Shown: positions 1-6,660, counted from the first letter of the stretch. The stretch: DNA of 6,844 bases from Erysipelotrichaceae bacterium (GCA_021442745.1 JABUSI010000274.1:1-6844), one strand, 5' to 3'. The notes: generated from the letters alone by a model not told the origin. A program made the numbers and translations.

Positions 1-753
1 AACGGTGTACTTGATTTCCTTACCGTCTGCATACTTGTCAAGATCTTTAAATTCCCATGTCCAGTTGCCGTCTTCATCCGGTGTGACTTCTACAAACTTA
101 CCGGTGTAATTGTTGTTTGCGTACAATTTGATGGTAATGGATTGCGGTCTCTTGCCGTCCTGGTTGTCGTTATCTTCCCAGGTCTTGGAGCCGTTAATCT
201 TGGTCTTTTCTACAACGTGAGTATTGATTACATTGTAACCTTTTACTTCTGTGTCGTAATCTTTTACCGCTTCTTCTGTAACGGTATATGTGATTTCCTT
301 ACCGTTTCTGTACTTTGGCAATCCTGTCCATGACCATGTCCAAGGAGCTTGTACTTCTACGGTCTTTTCTAATGTTTCTTTTGTTTCGGCAGAGGTCTTG
401 GACCATAACTTGATCACAATGACTTCCGGTCTCTTACCGTCCTGGTTATCGTTATCATCCCATGTCTTGCTACCGGCAACATCAACCGTTTCCGGCTTAT
501 GGGTATTGATTACGTTGTAACCCTTTACTTCTGTATCGTAGTCGGCTACTTTTTCTTCGGTAATGGTATAAACATATTCCTTACCGTTTTCGTCATATTT
601 TGTCAGATCATTCCATGTCCATGCCCAGCCTTCGTTATCGGTAACTTCCTTGCTGTCAATCTTGGAACCGTTTCTGAACAGATTGATGATAATCTTTTCC
701 GGTCTCTTGCCATCCTGGTTGTCGTTATCAACCCAGGTCTTTTCACCGTGAAC
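1..753 (-). repeat. Tandem Cna-B domain repeats (three copies, last one cut by the window edge)
   Basis: Three units of about 90 codons encode Cna-B stalk domains: 499-753 (residues 727-811), 217-480 (818-905) and 1-198 (912 onward). Each opens with G-x-KTW-x-DNDNQDGKRP. The complete copies contain YT(I/V)TEE, a YDTEVKGYNVINTH block and short linkers. Similarity is strong at DNA level around 149-195, 429-475 and 699-740 (DNDNQDGKRP) and around 215-260 and 505-550 (YNVINTH block). The middle of each unit is more divergent (for example NLFRNGSKIDS against KLWSKTSAETKE). Each complete unit has the Lys, Glu and Asn expected for an internal isopeptide bond. More copies probably follow outside the window. 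Confidence 0.9.
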
Positions 754-2931
754 ATCTGTCAGATTGCGTTTATAATTGTTGGTAATTTCCACATCGCCTT
801 CCGTCTTGTCGGTGAAGCTGTAGCTACCGAACGCGATCATCGTCCATTGAGAACCTTTTCCGGAATCGGAATAGAATCCCAACATACGCTTTCCGTCTTT
901 GTCGTAAATCTTATAGGTACCGCGATAATGCAGACCGTCTGCACTTTCGATGGAACCTTTTCCATGGAAGAATGCCGTGTTGTCTACAGTGATACCGTTG
1001 AAATTACCGCCGGCTTTCTTGATTTCGTTAACCAAAGCCAGTCTCTGGGATACGGTTAATGCCTGTTCATCTTCCGTCCATACAAAGAATGTGCTGTCCG
1101 TCAATGCAGCTGCAACGATATTTCCGTTAAACGGAATATCTACGGATGCACCCTTCGGATACTTCGGAACGCTTGCACTTTCCAGTTCTGCAGCTTTGAT
1201 TACGGTTGGTGTATCCGTACCGGTTGCAGATACCAGAATGTATCCCGGAATATTGGTGTTAGATTCGGTTACATAATATGTACCGGCACTTAAACCGTTA
1301 ATCTTCCAGGTATACGTATTGCCGTCTTTCACAGCATCGGACAACTTGTAAGTACCGATGACCTGGCCTTGCGCATTGTCCTTACGAACAGTGATGCTGA
1401 AATTCGCCGGAGTCTTTCCATCGGTACCGGTAAATGTCTTGGTAACCTTAATGAAAGAGGTATCCGGGTCGTCTTCAACGACTGTTGTTTTGTAAGTGTT
1501 TGTGACAGAGAACACACCGCTTCTGTCCTGCTGACTCAATGTTTCCGTACGAGCATCTGTATCTCCGGAGATCAGATCGTAAGTTACGTCTACACTGTAG
1601 CCTTCAATACCGATATTGGAGGTTACTTCTTCAATATAGTATGTTCCGTAAGGAACTTCAGCCAGAATCGTCTGTGCCATACCGTTGGAATCCGTTGTAA
1701 CGGTAACGGTCTTGTACAGTTCACCGGCAGTGCTTGTTCCCTTGTAAATGTTAAATGTGTATTCGCGGTTTGCGCTTAACGTCAATCCCTTGACGTTCTT
1801 CTGAATGGTCAGAGAACCGTATGTGGAAGTTTCACCGGTTCCGTTGGACATCCGGACATCAATACCGGAGTAACCTTTACCGTCACCCTTCGGCCAGGTT
1901 GAGGAAATGTCTTTTCCTGTCTTGCTCTTCATTTCCGGACAAATGTTGTTATTGCTCCAGTAATTCAGAGTAACTTCCAGCTTAACAGGTACCTGATACG
2001 TTTCATAGGTACCGCTGGTCGGTTGTGTCGTTGTTGCTTTGCCATCCTTGATATAGACCGTCATGGTCTTGTTGAATGTAATCTTGTAGTTTACAGGATT
2101 CTTGATGGTTCCCATCGGGAAGCCTTTTCCTGTACCCCATTGTTTGGTCGTACTGTAAACCTTGTCATCACCGGACAAACGTACCTGTGTACCGTTTGCG
2201 TCCTGGTTTGTAGTTGTCTTAACCCAGTAGTACGTAACCGGAGTTCCGTCGTTCCGGAAAGCTTCTACCGTGATGTTCTTGGCATCACTTGTTGATAAGG
2301 TGAACGCTAAGTCATACGGAGTTCCGTTGATAACAACGGTTGCCGTCAATGCGTTTACGATATCGATGTGGTGGAAGTAATGTCCTTCCGTACCATACGG
2401 ATCGTTTGCATCGTAGGCACCGACCGGATCTACGTCCTTAGCCAGGCCACTGTTCTTTGTGTCCTTCTTGGTTGGAGTCGGTTTCACCGGTTCCTCGTAA
2501 TCAATCGGATCCTCTTCTTCAATTACAGGTTCTTCCTCGATTACAGGATCTTCTGTCTTTTCTTCTTCTATGGTAGGTTCTGCTTCTGTTGTATCCTTGG
2601 CAGTTTCTACTTTTTTGAAGGTGGCCGAAACCTTTACGTCGCTTGCAGGCATGCTGAAAGAATTACCGGTTACTTCGATATTCTTACCGCCATCCGTAAC
2701 AACGTTCCAGTCTGTAAACTGATAGCCTTCGTCTTCCGTATAACTCAAACGGATTTCGTGGCCTTCTTCTGCTTCCGTCGGATTTGCCTTAACACTACCG
2801 TGTTCCACGTTTGCCACGTGAACGGTATACGTTTTTGCTTCTTCCGTGCCGTCTGTTGCATAGATCGTTTCAGGGAACGATGTTACAACCAGCAGAATAC
2901 TAAGCATAATCTTAGTAAAACGTTTTAGCAT
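1..2931 (-). CDS. Large secreted surface protein (adhesin-like) with InlB-like, SpaA-like and Cna-B repeat domains; 3' end outside the window
   Basis: Reading leftwards from an ATG at 2931, the frame stays open for 977 codons to base 1, so the C-terminus and any sortase signal are not visible. Residues 1-25 are a Sec signal peptide: basic KRFTK, hydrophobic core, likely cleavage after IYA. Residues 34-107 match the divergent InlB B-repeat pattern (GYQFTDW, then FSMPASDVKVSATF). Residues 108-157 are a Glu/Pro-rich linker with repeated PVIEEE. Residues 158-370 are not recognised. Residues 372-480 and 492-721 resemble SpaA-like prealbumin folds, and the second carries a long insertion at about 580-705. 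Cna-B repeats start at 727, 818 and 912. Candidate isopeptide residues are K378/E434 or E435/N478, K498/E556/N718 or N719, K731/E792/N809 and K822/E886/N903. The likely role is a wall-anchored, rigid-stalked adhesin, inferred from architecture; the ligand is unknown. The start is supported by AAAGGGGG seven bases upstream. Confidence 0.9.
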   Translation of the reverse strand, partial: MLKRFTKIMLSILLVVTSFPETIYATDGTEEAKTYTVHVANVEHGSVKANPTEAEEGHEIRLSYTEDEGYQFTDWNVVTDGGKNIEVTGNSFSMPASDVKVSATFKKVETAKDTTEAEPTIEEEKTEDPVIEEEPVIEEEDPIDYEEPVKPTPTKKDTKNSGLAKDVDPVGAYDANDPYGTEGHYFHHIDIVNALTATVVINGTPYDLAFTLSTSDAKNITVEAFRNDGTPVTYYWVKTTTNQDANGTQVRLSGDDKVYSTTKQWGTGKGFPMGTIKNPVNYKITFNKTMTVYIKDGKATTTQPTSGTYETYQVPVKLEVTLNYWSNNNICPEMKSKTGKDISSTWPKGDGKGYSGIDVRMSNGTGETSTYGSLTIQKNVKGLTLSANREYTFNIYKGTSTAGELYKTVTVTTDSNGMAQTILAEVPYGTYYIEEVTSNIGIEGYSVDVTYDLISGDTDARTETLSQQDRSGVFSVTNTYKTTVVEDDPDTSFIKVTKTFTGTDGKTPANFSITVRKDNAQGQVIGTYKLSDAVKDGNTYTWKINGLSAGTYYVTESNTNIPGYILVSATGTDTPTVIKAAELESASVPKYPKGASVDIPFNGNIVAAALTDSTFFVWTEDEQALTVSQRLALVNEIKKAGGNFNGITVDNTAFFHGKGSIESADGLHYRGTYKIYDKDGKRMLGFYSDSGKGSQWTMIAFGSYSFTDKTEGDVEITNNYKRNLTDVHGEKTWVDNDNQDGKRPEKIIINLFRNGSKIDSKEVTDNEGWAWTWNDLTKYDENGKEYVYTITEEKVADYDTEVKGYNVINTHKPETVDVAGSKTWDDNDNQDGKRPEVIVIKLWSKTSAETKETLEKTVEVQAPWTWSWTGLPKYRNGKEITYTVTEEAVKDYDTEVKGYNVINTHVVEKTKINGSKTWEDNDNQDGKRPQSITIKLYANNNYTGKFVEVTPDEDGNWTWEFKDLDKYADGKEIKYTV

Positions 2932-2938
2932 AAATTTA

Positions 2939-2946
2939 CCCCCTTT
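2939..2946 (-). promoter_or_regulatory. Ribosome binding site of the surface-protein gene
   Basis: AAAGGGGG lies seven bases before the ATG at 2931. It supports this start, which also places a proper signal peptide at the N-terminus. It is G-rich rather than the AAGGAGGG used by livG and livH. Confidence 0.75.
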
Positions 2947-2968
2947 ACACTGTTTTATTTCCTGTTTA

Positions 2969-2987
2969 TATGAATTGCATATTCATA
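2969..2987. promoter_or_regulatory. 19-bp palindrome, possible operator
   Basis: Perfect inverted repeat TATGAAT-TGCAT-ATTCATA, with 7-bp arms and a 5-bp spacer. It sits just downstream of the candidate -10 at 2992-2997, across the expected transcription start, where a dimeric repressor could act. The segment is AT-rich, so a chance origin is possible. No regulator family is assigned. Confidence 0.35.
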
Positions 2988-2991
2988 GACA

Positions 2992-3019
2992 TACATAGCA
3001 TAATAAAAAGGTTTCTCAA
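2992..3019 (-). promoter_or_regulatory. Candidate promoter P2 of the surface-protein gene
   Basis: On the minus strand TTGAGA (3019-3014) and TATGTA (2997-2992) are separated by 16 bp. The -10 is preceded by TGC, giving an extended -10 (TGCTATGTA). The start point would lie near 2985, giving a leader of about 54 nt. The -35 overlaps a TGAGAA half-site of an 11-bp-spaced direct repeat, as at activator-dependent promoters. Confidence 0.45.
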
Positions 3020-3029
3020 ATTAGTCTCA
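3013..3029 (-). repeat. Proximal TGAGAC-type direct-repeat pair (putative regulator box)
   Basis: On the minus strand TGAGAC (3029-3024) is followed by TGAGAA (3018-3013), start-to-start distance 11 bp, about one helical turn. The second half-site overlaps the P2 -35. Tandem half-sites with this spacing are typical of OmpR/PhoB-type response regulators. The assignment to that class is inference. Confidence 0.5.
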
Positions 3030-3074
3030 TATTTTATACGATTCTAGCCTTTTTACCTTCTTAAATGCCATATC

Positions 3075-3103
3075 ATTATACACAAAACAAAAGGGCTTGT
3101 GAC
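3075..3103 (-). promoter_or_regulatory. Candidate promoter P1 upstream of the surface-protein gene
   Basis: On the minus strand GTCACA (3103-3098, four of six matches to TTGACA) and a perfect TATAAT (3080-3075) are separated by 17 bp. The start would be near 3068, giving a leader of about 137 nt that contains the proximal TGAGAC pair and an 8-bp inverted repeat (TAAAAAGG at 3004-3011, CCTTTTTA at 3048-3055). It is at least as good as P2 by consensus; both may be used. Confidence 0.5.
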
Positions 3104-3182
3104 CGGATTTTGCATTATTTGTTACTTTTATTCGCGTTATATCTGATTTGTGATACATTATGCATTCTTTTGACTATCTTTT

Positions 3183-3216
3183 TGAGACTTTTTTACTCGG
3201 TCTCATATAGGTCTCA
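3183..3216. repeat. Distal TGAGAC cluster: one direct-repeat pair plus one inverted copy
   Basis: GTCTCA occurs at 3200-3205 and 3211-3216, spaced exactly 11 bp, and the inverse TGAGAC at 3183-3188. All are exact matches. They lie about 80-115 bp upstream of the P1 -35, a position suited to an upstream regulator site. The repeat word was not seen by eye elsewhere in the window. Confidence 0.55.
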
Positions 3217-3249
3217 TTTATTTTTGGATATCCGTTTTATCTCGGTAAC

Positions 3250-3274
3250 AAAAAAACGCCACCGTTTCCGTGAC
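3250..3274 (-). terminator. Second, weaker intrinsic terminator behind livF
   Basis: On the minus strand GTCAC pairs with GTGGC (5 bp including one G-T) around the loop GGAAACG, followed by G and seven Ts. It is shorter than the stem at 3291-3310 and may act as a backup stop that insulates the surface-protein promoter from liv readthrough. Confidence 0.5.
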
Positions 3275-3282
3275 AAACGCAC

Positions 3283-3310
3283 AAAAAAAAGACGCGAATT
3301 TCTTCGCGCC
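3283..3310 (-). terminator. Strong rho-independent terminator of the liv operon
   Basis: The minus strand reads GGCGCGAA-GAAA-TTCGCGTC followed by eight Ts: an 8-bp GC-rich stem with one G-T pair and a GAAA tetraloop. It starts 13 nt after the livF stop codon, so it ends the liv transcript. Confidence 0.92.
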
Positions 3311-3323
3311 ATTTGTTTCCTTG

Positions 3324-4028
3324 TTATCCGCCCAGATATGCCTTGCGGACTGCGTCGGATTCGCTTAACTGTTTACCCGTACCGGACAATACGATATTCC
3401 CGGTTTCCATTACATAACCGCGATCGGCAATGTCCAGCGCCTTTCTGGCATTCTGTTCAATCAGAAGAATGGTCGTTCCGGTGGAATTGATATCCTTGAT
3501 GATCTCAAATACCTGATTGACAAAAATCGGAGCCAGACCCATGGACGGTTCATCCAGCATCAAAAGTTTCGGACGAGCCATCAAAGCTCTTCCCATTGCC
3601 AGCATCTGCTGTTCGCCGCCGGACAATGTGGAAGCATCCTGATTCAGACGTTCCTTTAAAATCGGGAACCGGTTGTAGATGTTCTGCAGATCTTCTTTGA
3701 TTCCGTCTTTGTCTTTACGAAGATAAGCTCCCATCATCAGGTTTTCATATACCGATAATCCGGAGAATACGTGACGTCCTTCCGGAACCTGGGTAATGCC
3801 GGCCTTTACGATAGCCTGTGCCGACATTTTCATGGTCGGATTTCCTTCAAACGAAATGGTTCCTTCGGTCGGTTTCAGCAAACCGGATACCGCCTTCAGC
3901 AAGGTCGACTTGCCGGCACCGTTGGACCCGATCAATGCCACGATTTCGCCATCGTGAACTTCCAGTGATACACCTTTCAGGGCATGGATTGCACCGTAGT
4001 GTACGTGAAGATTATTGATTTCCAGCAT
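3324..4028 (-). CDS. livF: Branched-chain amino acid ABC transporter ATP-binding protein LivF
   Basis: A 234-residue cytoplasmic ATPase, usual length for LivF, that with LivG powers uptake through LivHM. Visible motifs are Walker A GSNGAGKST (34-42), Q-loop Q80 in GITQVPEGR, signature LSGGEQ (135-140), and Walker B KLLMLDEP (154-161) with catalytic E160. The switch position reads IEQNA (Q192) where most ABC ATPases have His; this Gln is characteristic of the LivF family. The C-terminus AYLGG is also family-typical. The ATG at 4028 overlaps the livG stop by one base (TGATG), which suggests translational coupling, and GGGGAGGA lies upstream inside livG. It is the last gene of the operon, followed directly by a strong terminator. 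The substrate class (Leu/Ile/Val or related) is inferred from family; no specificity residue can be read from an ATPase. Confidence 0.97.
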   Translation of the reverse strand: MLEINNLHVHYGAIHALKGVSLEVHDGEIVALIGSNGAGKSTLLKAVSGLLKPTEGTISFEGNPTMKMSAQAIVKAGITQVPEGRHVFSGLSVYENLMMGAYLRKDKDGIKEDLQNIYNRFPILKERLNQDASTLSGGEQQMLAMGRALMARPKLLMLDEPSMGLAPIFVNQVFEIIKDINSTGTTILLIEQNARKALDIADRGYVMETGNIVLSGTGKQLSESDAVRKAYLGG

Positions 4029-4807
4029 CAGTCATCCTCCCCTAGATATGCTTCTATGACTTTCGGATTGTTCTTGATTTCTTCCGGTGTACCGCAGGCG
4101 ATGCATTCGCCGTAGTTCAGTACGTAAATCTTTTCGCAAAGATTCATTACCAGAGACATATCGTGTTCAATCAGAATAATGGTGACTTTGAACTGTTCCC
4201 GGATATGACGGATCAGATCGGTCAGTTCCTTGGTTTCCTGCGGATTCATACCGGCAGCCGGTTCATCCAGAAATAAAATCTTCGGTTTGGTAGCCAGCGC
4301 TCTGGCAATTTCCAGACGACGCTGTTCCCCGTACGGCAGATTCTTTGCCAGTTCGTTGGCCTTATCTGCCAGATGTACTTCGTTTAACAGCTCCATTGCC
4401 ATTTCGTGCACCCGGTTTTCTTCCTTGAAGAAAGAAGGCAGACGCAGAATACCGGCAACGACACCGTACTGAATATCCTTATGCATCGCAATCTTAACGT
4501 TATCCAGTACACTCTTGTTTTTGAACAGACGGATGTTCTGGAACGTGCGGGCCAATCCCATCTTCGTAATCTGGTACGGTTTCATACCGCCGATGCTGGT
4601 AAAGGATTTTTCCGCCTGCAGCATAATCATTCCTCTTGTCGGTTCGTACACACCGGTCAACAGGTTGAACAGGGTCGTTTTCCCGGCACCGTTCGGACCG
4701 ATCAAACCAACCAGTGAATTTTCTTCAATATCGAGGTTGACGGAATCCACCGCAATCAATCCGCCGAACTCACGGGATAAATCACGGGTCTTTAAAATAC
4801 TTGCCAT
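4028..4807 (-). CDS. livG: Branched-chain amino acid ABC transporter ATP-binding protein LivG
   Basis: A 259-residue cytoplasmic ATPase that pairs with LivF. Motifs are Walker A GPNGAGKTT (37-45), Q-loop Q90 in ARTFQNIRLF, the LivG-type signature LPYGEQRR (157-164), Walker B KILFLDEP (176-183) with E182, and switch His215 in IEHD. The C-terminal NNPKVIEAYLGE tail is the branched-chain-transporter extension. The long insert between Q-loop and signature (about 91-156) is normal for LivG. The frame is open to an ATG at 4843, but the start at 4807 (MASILKTRDLS) is chosen: AAGGAGGG lies eight bases before it, it gives the family length, and the longer version would overlap livM. It begins one base after the livM stop and ends overlapping the livF start. 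Confidence 0.97.
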   Translation of the reverse strand: MASILKTRDLSREFGGLIAVDSVNLDIEENSLVGLIGPNGAGKTTLFNLLTGVYEPTRGMIMLQAEKSFTSIGGMKPYQITKMGLARTFQNIRLFKNKSVLDNVKIAMHKDIQYGVVAGILRLPSFFKEENRVHEMAMELLNEVHLADKANELAKNLPYGEQRRLEIARALATKPKILFLDEPAAGMNPQETKELTDLIRHIREQFKVTIILIEHDMSLVMNLCEKIYVLNYGECIACGTPEEIKNNPKVIEAYLGEDD

Positions 4808-4808
4808 A

Positions 4809-5771
4809 TTACTTGCCCTCCTTGTTCTTCTCAAACTTCTCAAAGAGTGCGCTGAACGTAAATTCTTTTGTTCCCAGCAATCCGGACGGACGGAAAATCA
4901 TAATCAGTACCAGAACCGCACCGTATACGATCATACGGATACTGGAGAACGATTGTAAGAACGTATTGATCAGGCCGATCACCGTAGCGGCAATAAAGGA
5001 ACCCGTTACGGAACCCATACCACCGAAGACAACGATAACCAGAATGTCAATGGACTTGTTGAACGTATACATTTCCGGTTTGATAACATAGAAGCTGCTG
5101 GCATACAAAGAACCGGCAACCGCTGCCACCATCGCACCGATCACAAACGCAATAATCTTATACTTCGTCGTATTGATTCCCATGGCTTCCGCCGCAATTT
5201 CATCTTCCCGGATGGCAATGCACGCTCTTCCCGGTGCACTGGTTCCGAAATTGACAATAACGACCGTACAGATGACCACAGCAATGAAAATCATCTGCCA
5301 CGTAACAACCTTCGGCAATACCAGACCGGCAGCACCATTGGTAATGTCCATGTTCAGAATGACGATACGGATGATTTCCCCGAATCCCAGAGTCGCAATC
5401 GCCAGGTAATCCCCACGCAGACGCAAAGTAGGAACGGCAACAATCAAAGCGATGACGGCACTGATGGCCATACCGATCGCCATACCGATCAAAACACCCA
5501 TAATATCCGGGGATCCCTGCTTCATCATAACACCGGTCGCATACGCACCGATACACATGAAGCCGGCATGTCCCAGGGAGAACTGTCCGGTAATACCGAT
5601 AATCAGATTCAAAGATACCGCTAAAATAATATTAATTCCGATCTGCATCAGGGCCGTCTGGTAAATCGGGTTGATGATTCCTGCAGAAATCAAACCCTGC
5701 AAAGCGCCGAACACAACGGCAACCAGCAAAACCCAGCAGAGATTCTGTTTTGTAAGAAGTCCCTTTTTCAT
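4809..5771 (-). CDS. livM: Branched-chain amino acid ABC transporter permease LivM
   Basis: A 320-residue inner permease subunit that forms the membrane channel with LivH. It is strongly hydrophobic, with roughly eight to ten membrane segments (for example about 12-30, 41-60, 92-113, 158-174, 205-222, 241-264 and 280-294). Family signatures are GQFSLGHAGFMCIGAY (62-77), the cytoplasmic coupling loop GRACIAIREDEIAAEAMGIN (181-200) that contacts the ATPases, VVFGGMGSVTGS (247-258) and RPSGLLG (294-300). It matches the shorter Gram-positive form, without the N-terminal extension of the enterobacterial protein. The start at 5771 has AAAGG about ten bases upstream and lies four bases after the livH stop; the stop is one base before livG. 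Distinction from urea or amide permeases of the same superfamily rests on the overall match and is moderately firm. Confidence 0.95.
   Translation of the reverse strand: MKKGLLTKQNLCWVLLVAVVFGALQGLISAGIINPIYQTALMQIGINIILAVSLNLIIGITGQFSLGHAGFMCIGAYATGVMMKQGSPDIMGVLIGMAIGMAISAVIALIVAVPTLRLRGDYLAIATLGFGEIIRIVILNMDITNGAAGLVLPKVVTWQMIFIAVVICTVVIVNFGTSAPGRACIAIREDEIAAEAMGINTTKYKIIAFVIGAMVAAVAGSLYASSFYVIKPEMYTFNKSIDILVIVVFGGMGSVTGSFIAATVIGLINTFLQSFSSIRMIVYGAVLVLIMIFRPSGLLGTKEFTFSALFEKFEKNKEGK
4816..4823 (-). promoter_or_regulatory. Ribosome binding site deciding the livG start
   Basis: AAGGAGGG, eight bases before the ATG at 4807 and inside the 3' end of livM. It selects this start over the in-frame ATG at 4843. 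Confidence 0.85.
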
Positions 5772-5775
5772 AGAA

Positions 5776-6654
5776 TTATACCTTTTCCTTTACATTCTTA
5801 CCCAGTAAACCTGCAGGTTTTACAATCAGGATAATAATCAGGATCACGTATACCACGGCATCCTTATATAATGAGCTGGCATATCCGCTGACCAGCGTTT
5901 CGACAATACCGATAAACAGACCGCCGAACATAGCCCCCGGAATGATACCGATTCCGCCGAATACGGCAGCGATAAATGCTTTTACACCCGGAACCATACC
6001 CATCAGAGGGTTAATCGTATTGTAGTACAATCCGACAAGAACTCCGGCTGCTCCGGCCAAAGCGGAACCGATGGCGAATGTTACCGAAATGGTCGCATCG
6101 ACATTGATCCCCATTAATTTTGCGGCATCAGAATCCACGGAAACAGCCCGCATTGCCCGGCCGATTTTCGTCTTACGGACAATGAACTGCAAGACAACCA
6201 TCAGCACGATGGTAATGATGAAAATCAATACCTGCTGATTGGAAATCTGTACACCGCCGATGGTAAAGGTTGTATTCGCCAATACGTCCGGAAACGTCTT
6301 GACACCCGTACCCAATACCTTCTGGGTGGTTGCTTCTAAGAAATAACTGACGCCGATTGCGGTAATCAATGCGGCTATTCTGGTAGCATTACGTAACGGG
6401 CGGTATGCCACTCGTTCGATGACCACGCCAAGCACCGCGCATATTACCATCGCTGCGAACAATGCCGGCAAAAAACTGAACCCAAGGTATGTTGTTGTTA
6501 GGAAGCCTACGTAAGCACCTAACATATAAATGTCACCATGGGCAAAGTTGATCAGTTTGATAATTCCATAGACCATCGTGTATCCAAGCGCAATCAACGC
6601 ATAGATACTGCCTAACGACAATCCATTGATTAATTGTTGTAAGAACTGTGTCAT
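5776..6654 (-). CDS. livH: Branched-chain amino acid ABC transporter permease LivH
   Basis: A 292-residue membrane permease, normal length for LivH, partner of LivM. The N-terminal signature GLSLGSIYALIALGYTMVYG (11-30), followed by IIKLINFAHGDIYMLGAY (31-48), is diagnostic. ERVAYRPLRNA (80-90) follows. The coupling loop is GRAMRAVSVDSDAAKLMGIN (165-184), and AAVFGGIGIIPGAMFGG (229-245) matches the conserved C-terminal pore segment. Around eight membrane segments are visible, and the protein ends in a short basic tail. The ATG at 6654 has AAGGAGGG six bases upstream. It follows the binding-protein gene by 80 bases, a gap that contains a strong hairpin, and is four bases ahead of livM. The larger gap and hairpin suggest that permease expression is set lower than that of the binding protein. 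Confidence 0.96.
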   Translation of the reverse strand: MTQFLQQLINGLSLGSIYALIALGYTMVYGIIKLINFAHGDIYMLGAYVGFLTTTYLGFSFLPALFAAMVICAVLGVVIERVAYRPLRNATRIAALITAIGVSYFLEATTQKVLGTGVKTFPDVLANTTFTIGGVQISNQQVLIFIITIVLMVVLQFIVRKTKIGRAMRAVSVDSDAAKLMGINVDATISVTFAIGSALAGAAGVLVGLYYNTINPLMGMVPGVKAFIAAVFGGIGIIPGAMFGGLFIGIVETLVSGYASSLYKDAVVYVILIIILIVKPAGLLGKNVKEKV

Positions 6655-6660
6655 ACCTTT

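Larger units (their letters stand above)
2932..3323. other. Intergenic regulatory region between livF and the surface-protein gene
   Basis: This 392-bp AT-rich stretch holds no gene I can support. It contains the two liv terminators, candidate promoters P1 and P2, five TGAGAC-like hexamers, the palindrome at 2969-2987 and the surface-protein ribosome binding site. No tRNA, riboswitch or small coding sequence was recognised. Confidence 0.8.

Noticed and set aside
499..1059. Plus-strand open frame of 186 codons opposite the Cna-B repeats
   Set aside because: Its internal repetition only mirrors the Cna-B repeats on the other strand, and it has no start signal.
2368..2928. Plus-strand open frame of 186 codons opposite the surface-protein gene
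   Set aside because: Its Phe/Cys/Arg-rich product is the antisense of Glu/Lys-rich coding DNA. The minus frame has a signal peptide, domains and a ribosome binding site.
3183..3216. CRISPR-like array or transposon end made of the TGAGAC repeats
   Set aside because: The repeats are only 6 bp, irregular in orientation, and have no spacers, cas genes, transposase or target duplication.
3065..3490. Plus-strand open frame of 141 codons with hydrophobic stretches, spanning the intergenic region
   Set aside because: It has no ribosome binding site, runs antisense through the liv terminators and about 167 bases of livF, and its hydrophobic look follows from T-rich DNA.
3961..4030. Possible loss of function in LivF because the switch His is Gln
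   Set aside because: Gln at this site (IEQNA, residue 192, encoded near 3453) is the normal LivF state. This start-proximal stretch was also checked and shows only the ordinary livG/livF junction.
4808..4843. Longer livG starting at 4843
   Set aside because: The extra 12 residues are Arg-rich and not family-like, overlap livM, and lack the well-placed AAGGAGGG that precedes 4807.
5200..5556. Minus-strand 118-codon frame inside livM
   Set aside because: It is an out-of-frame shadow of livM, whose own frame carries all family motifs.
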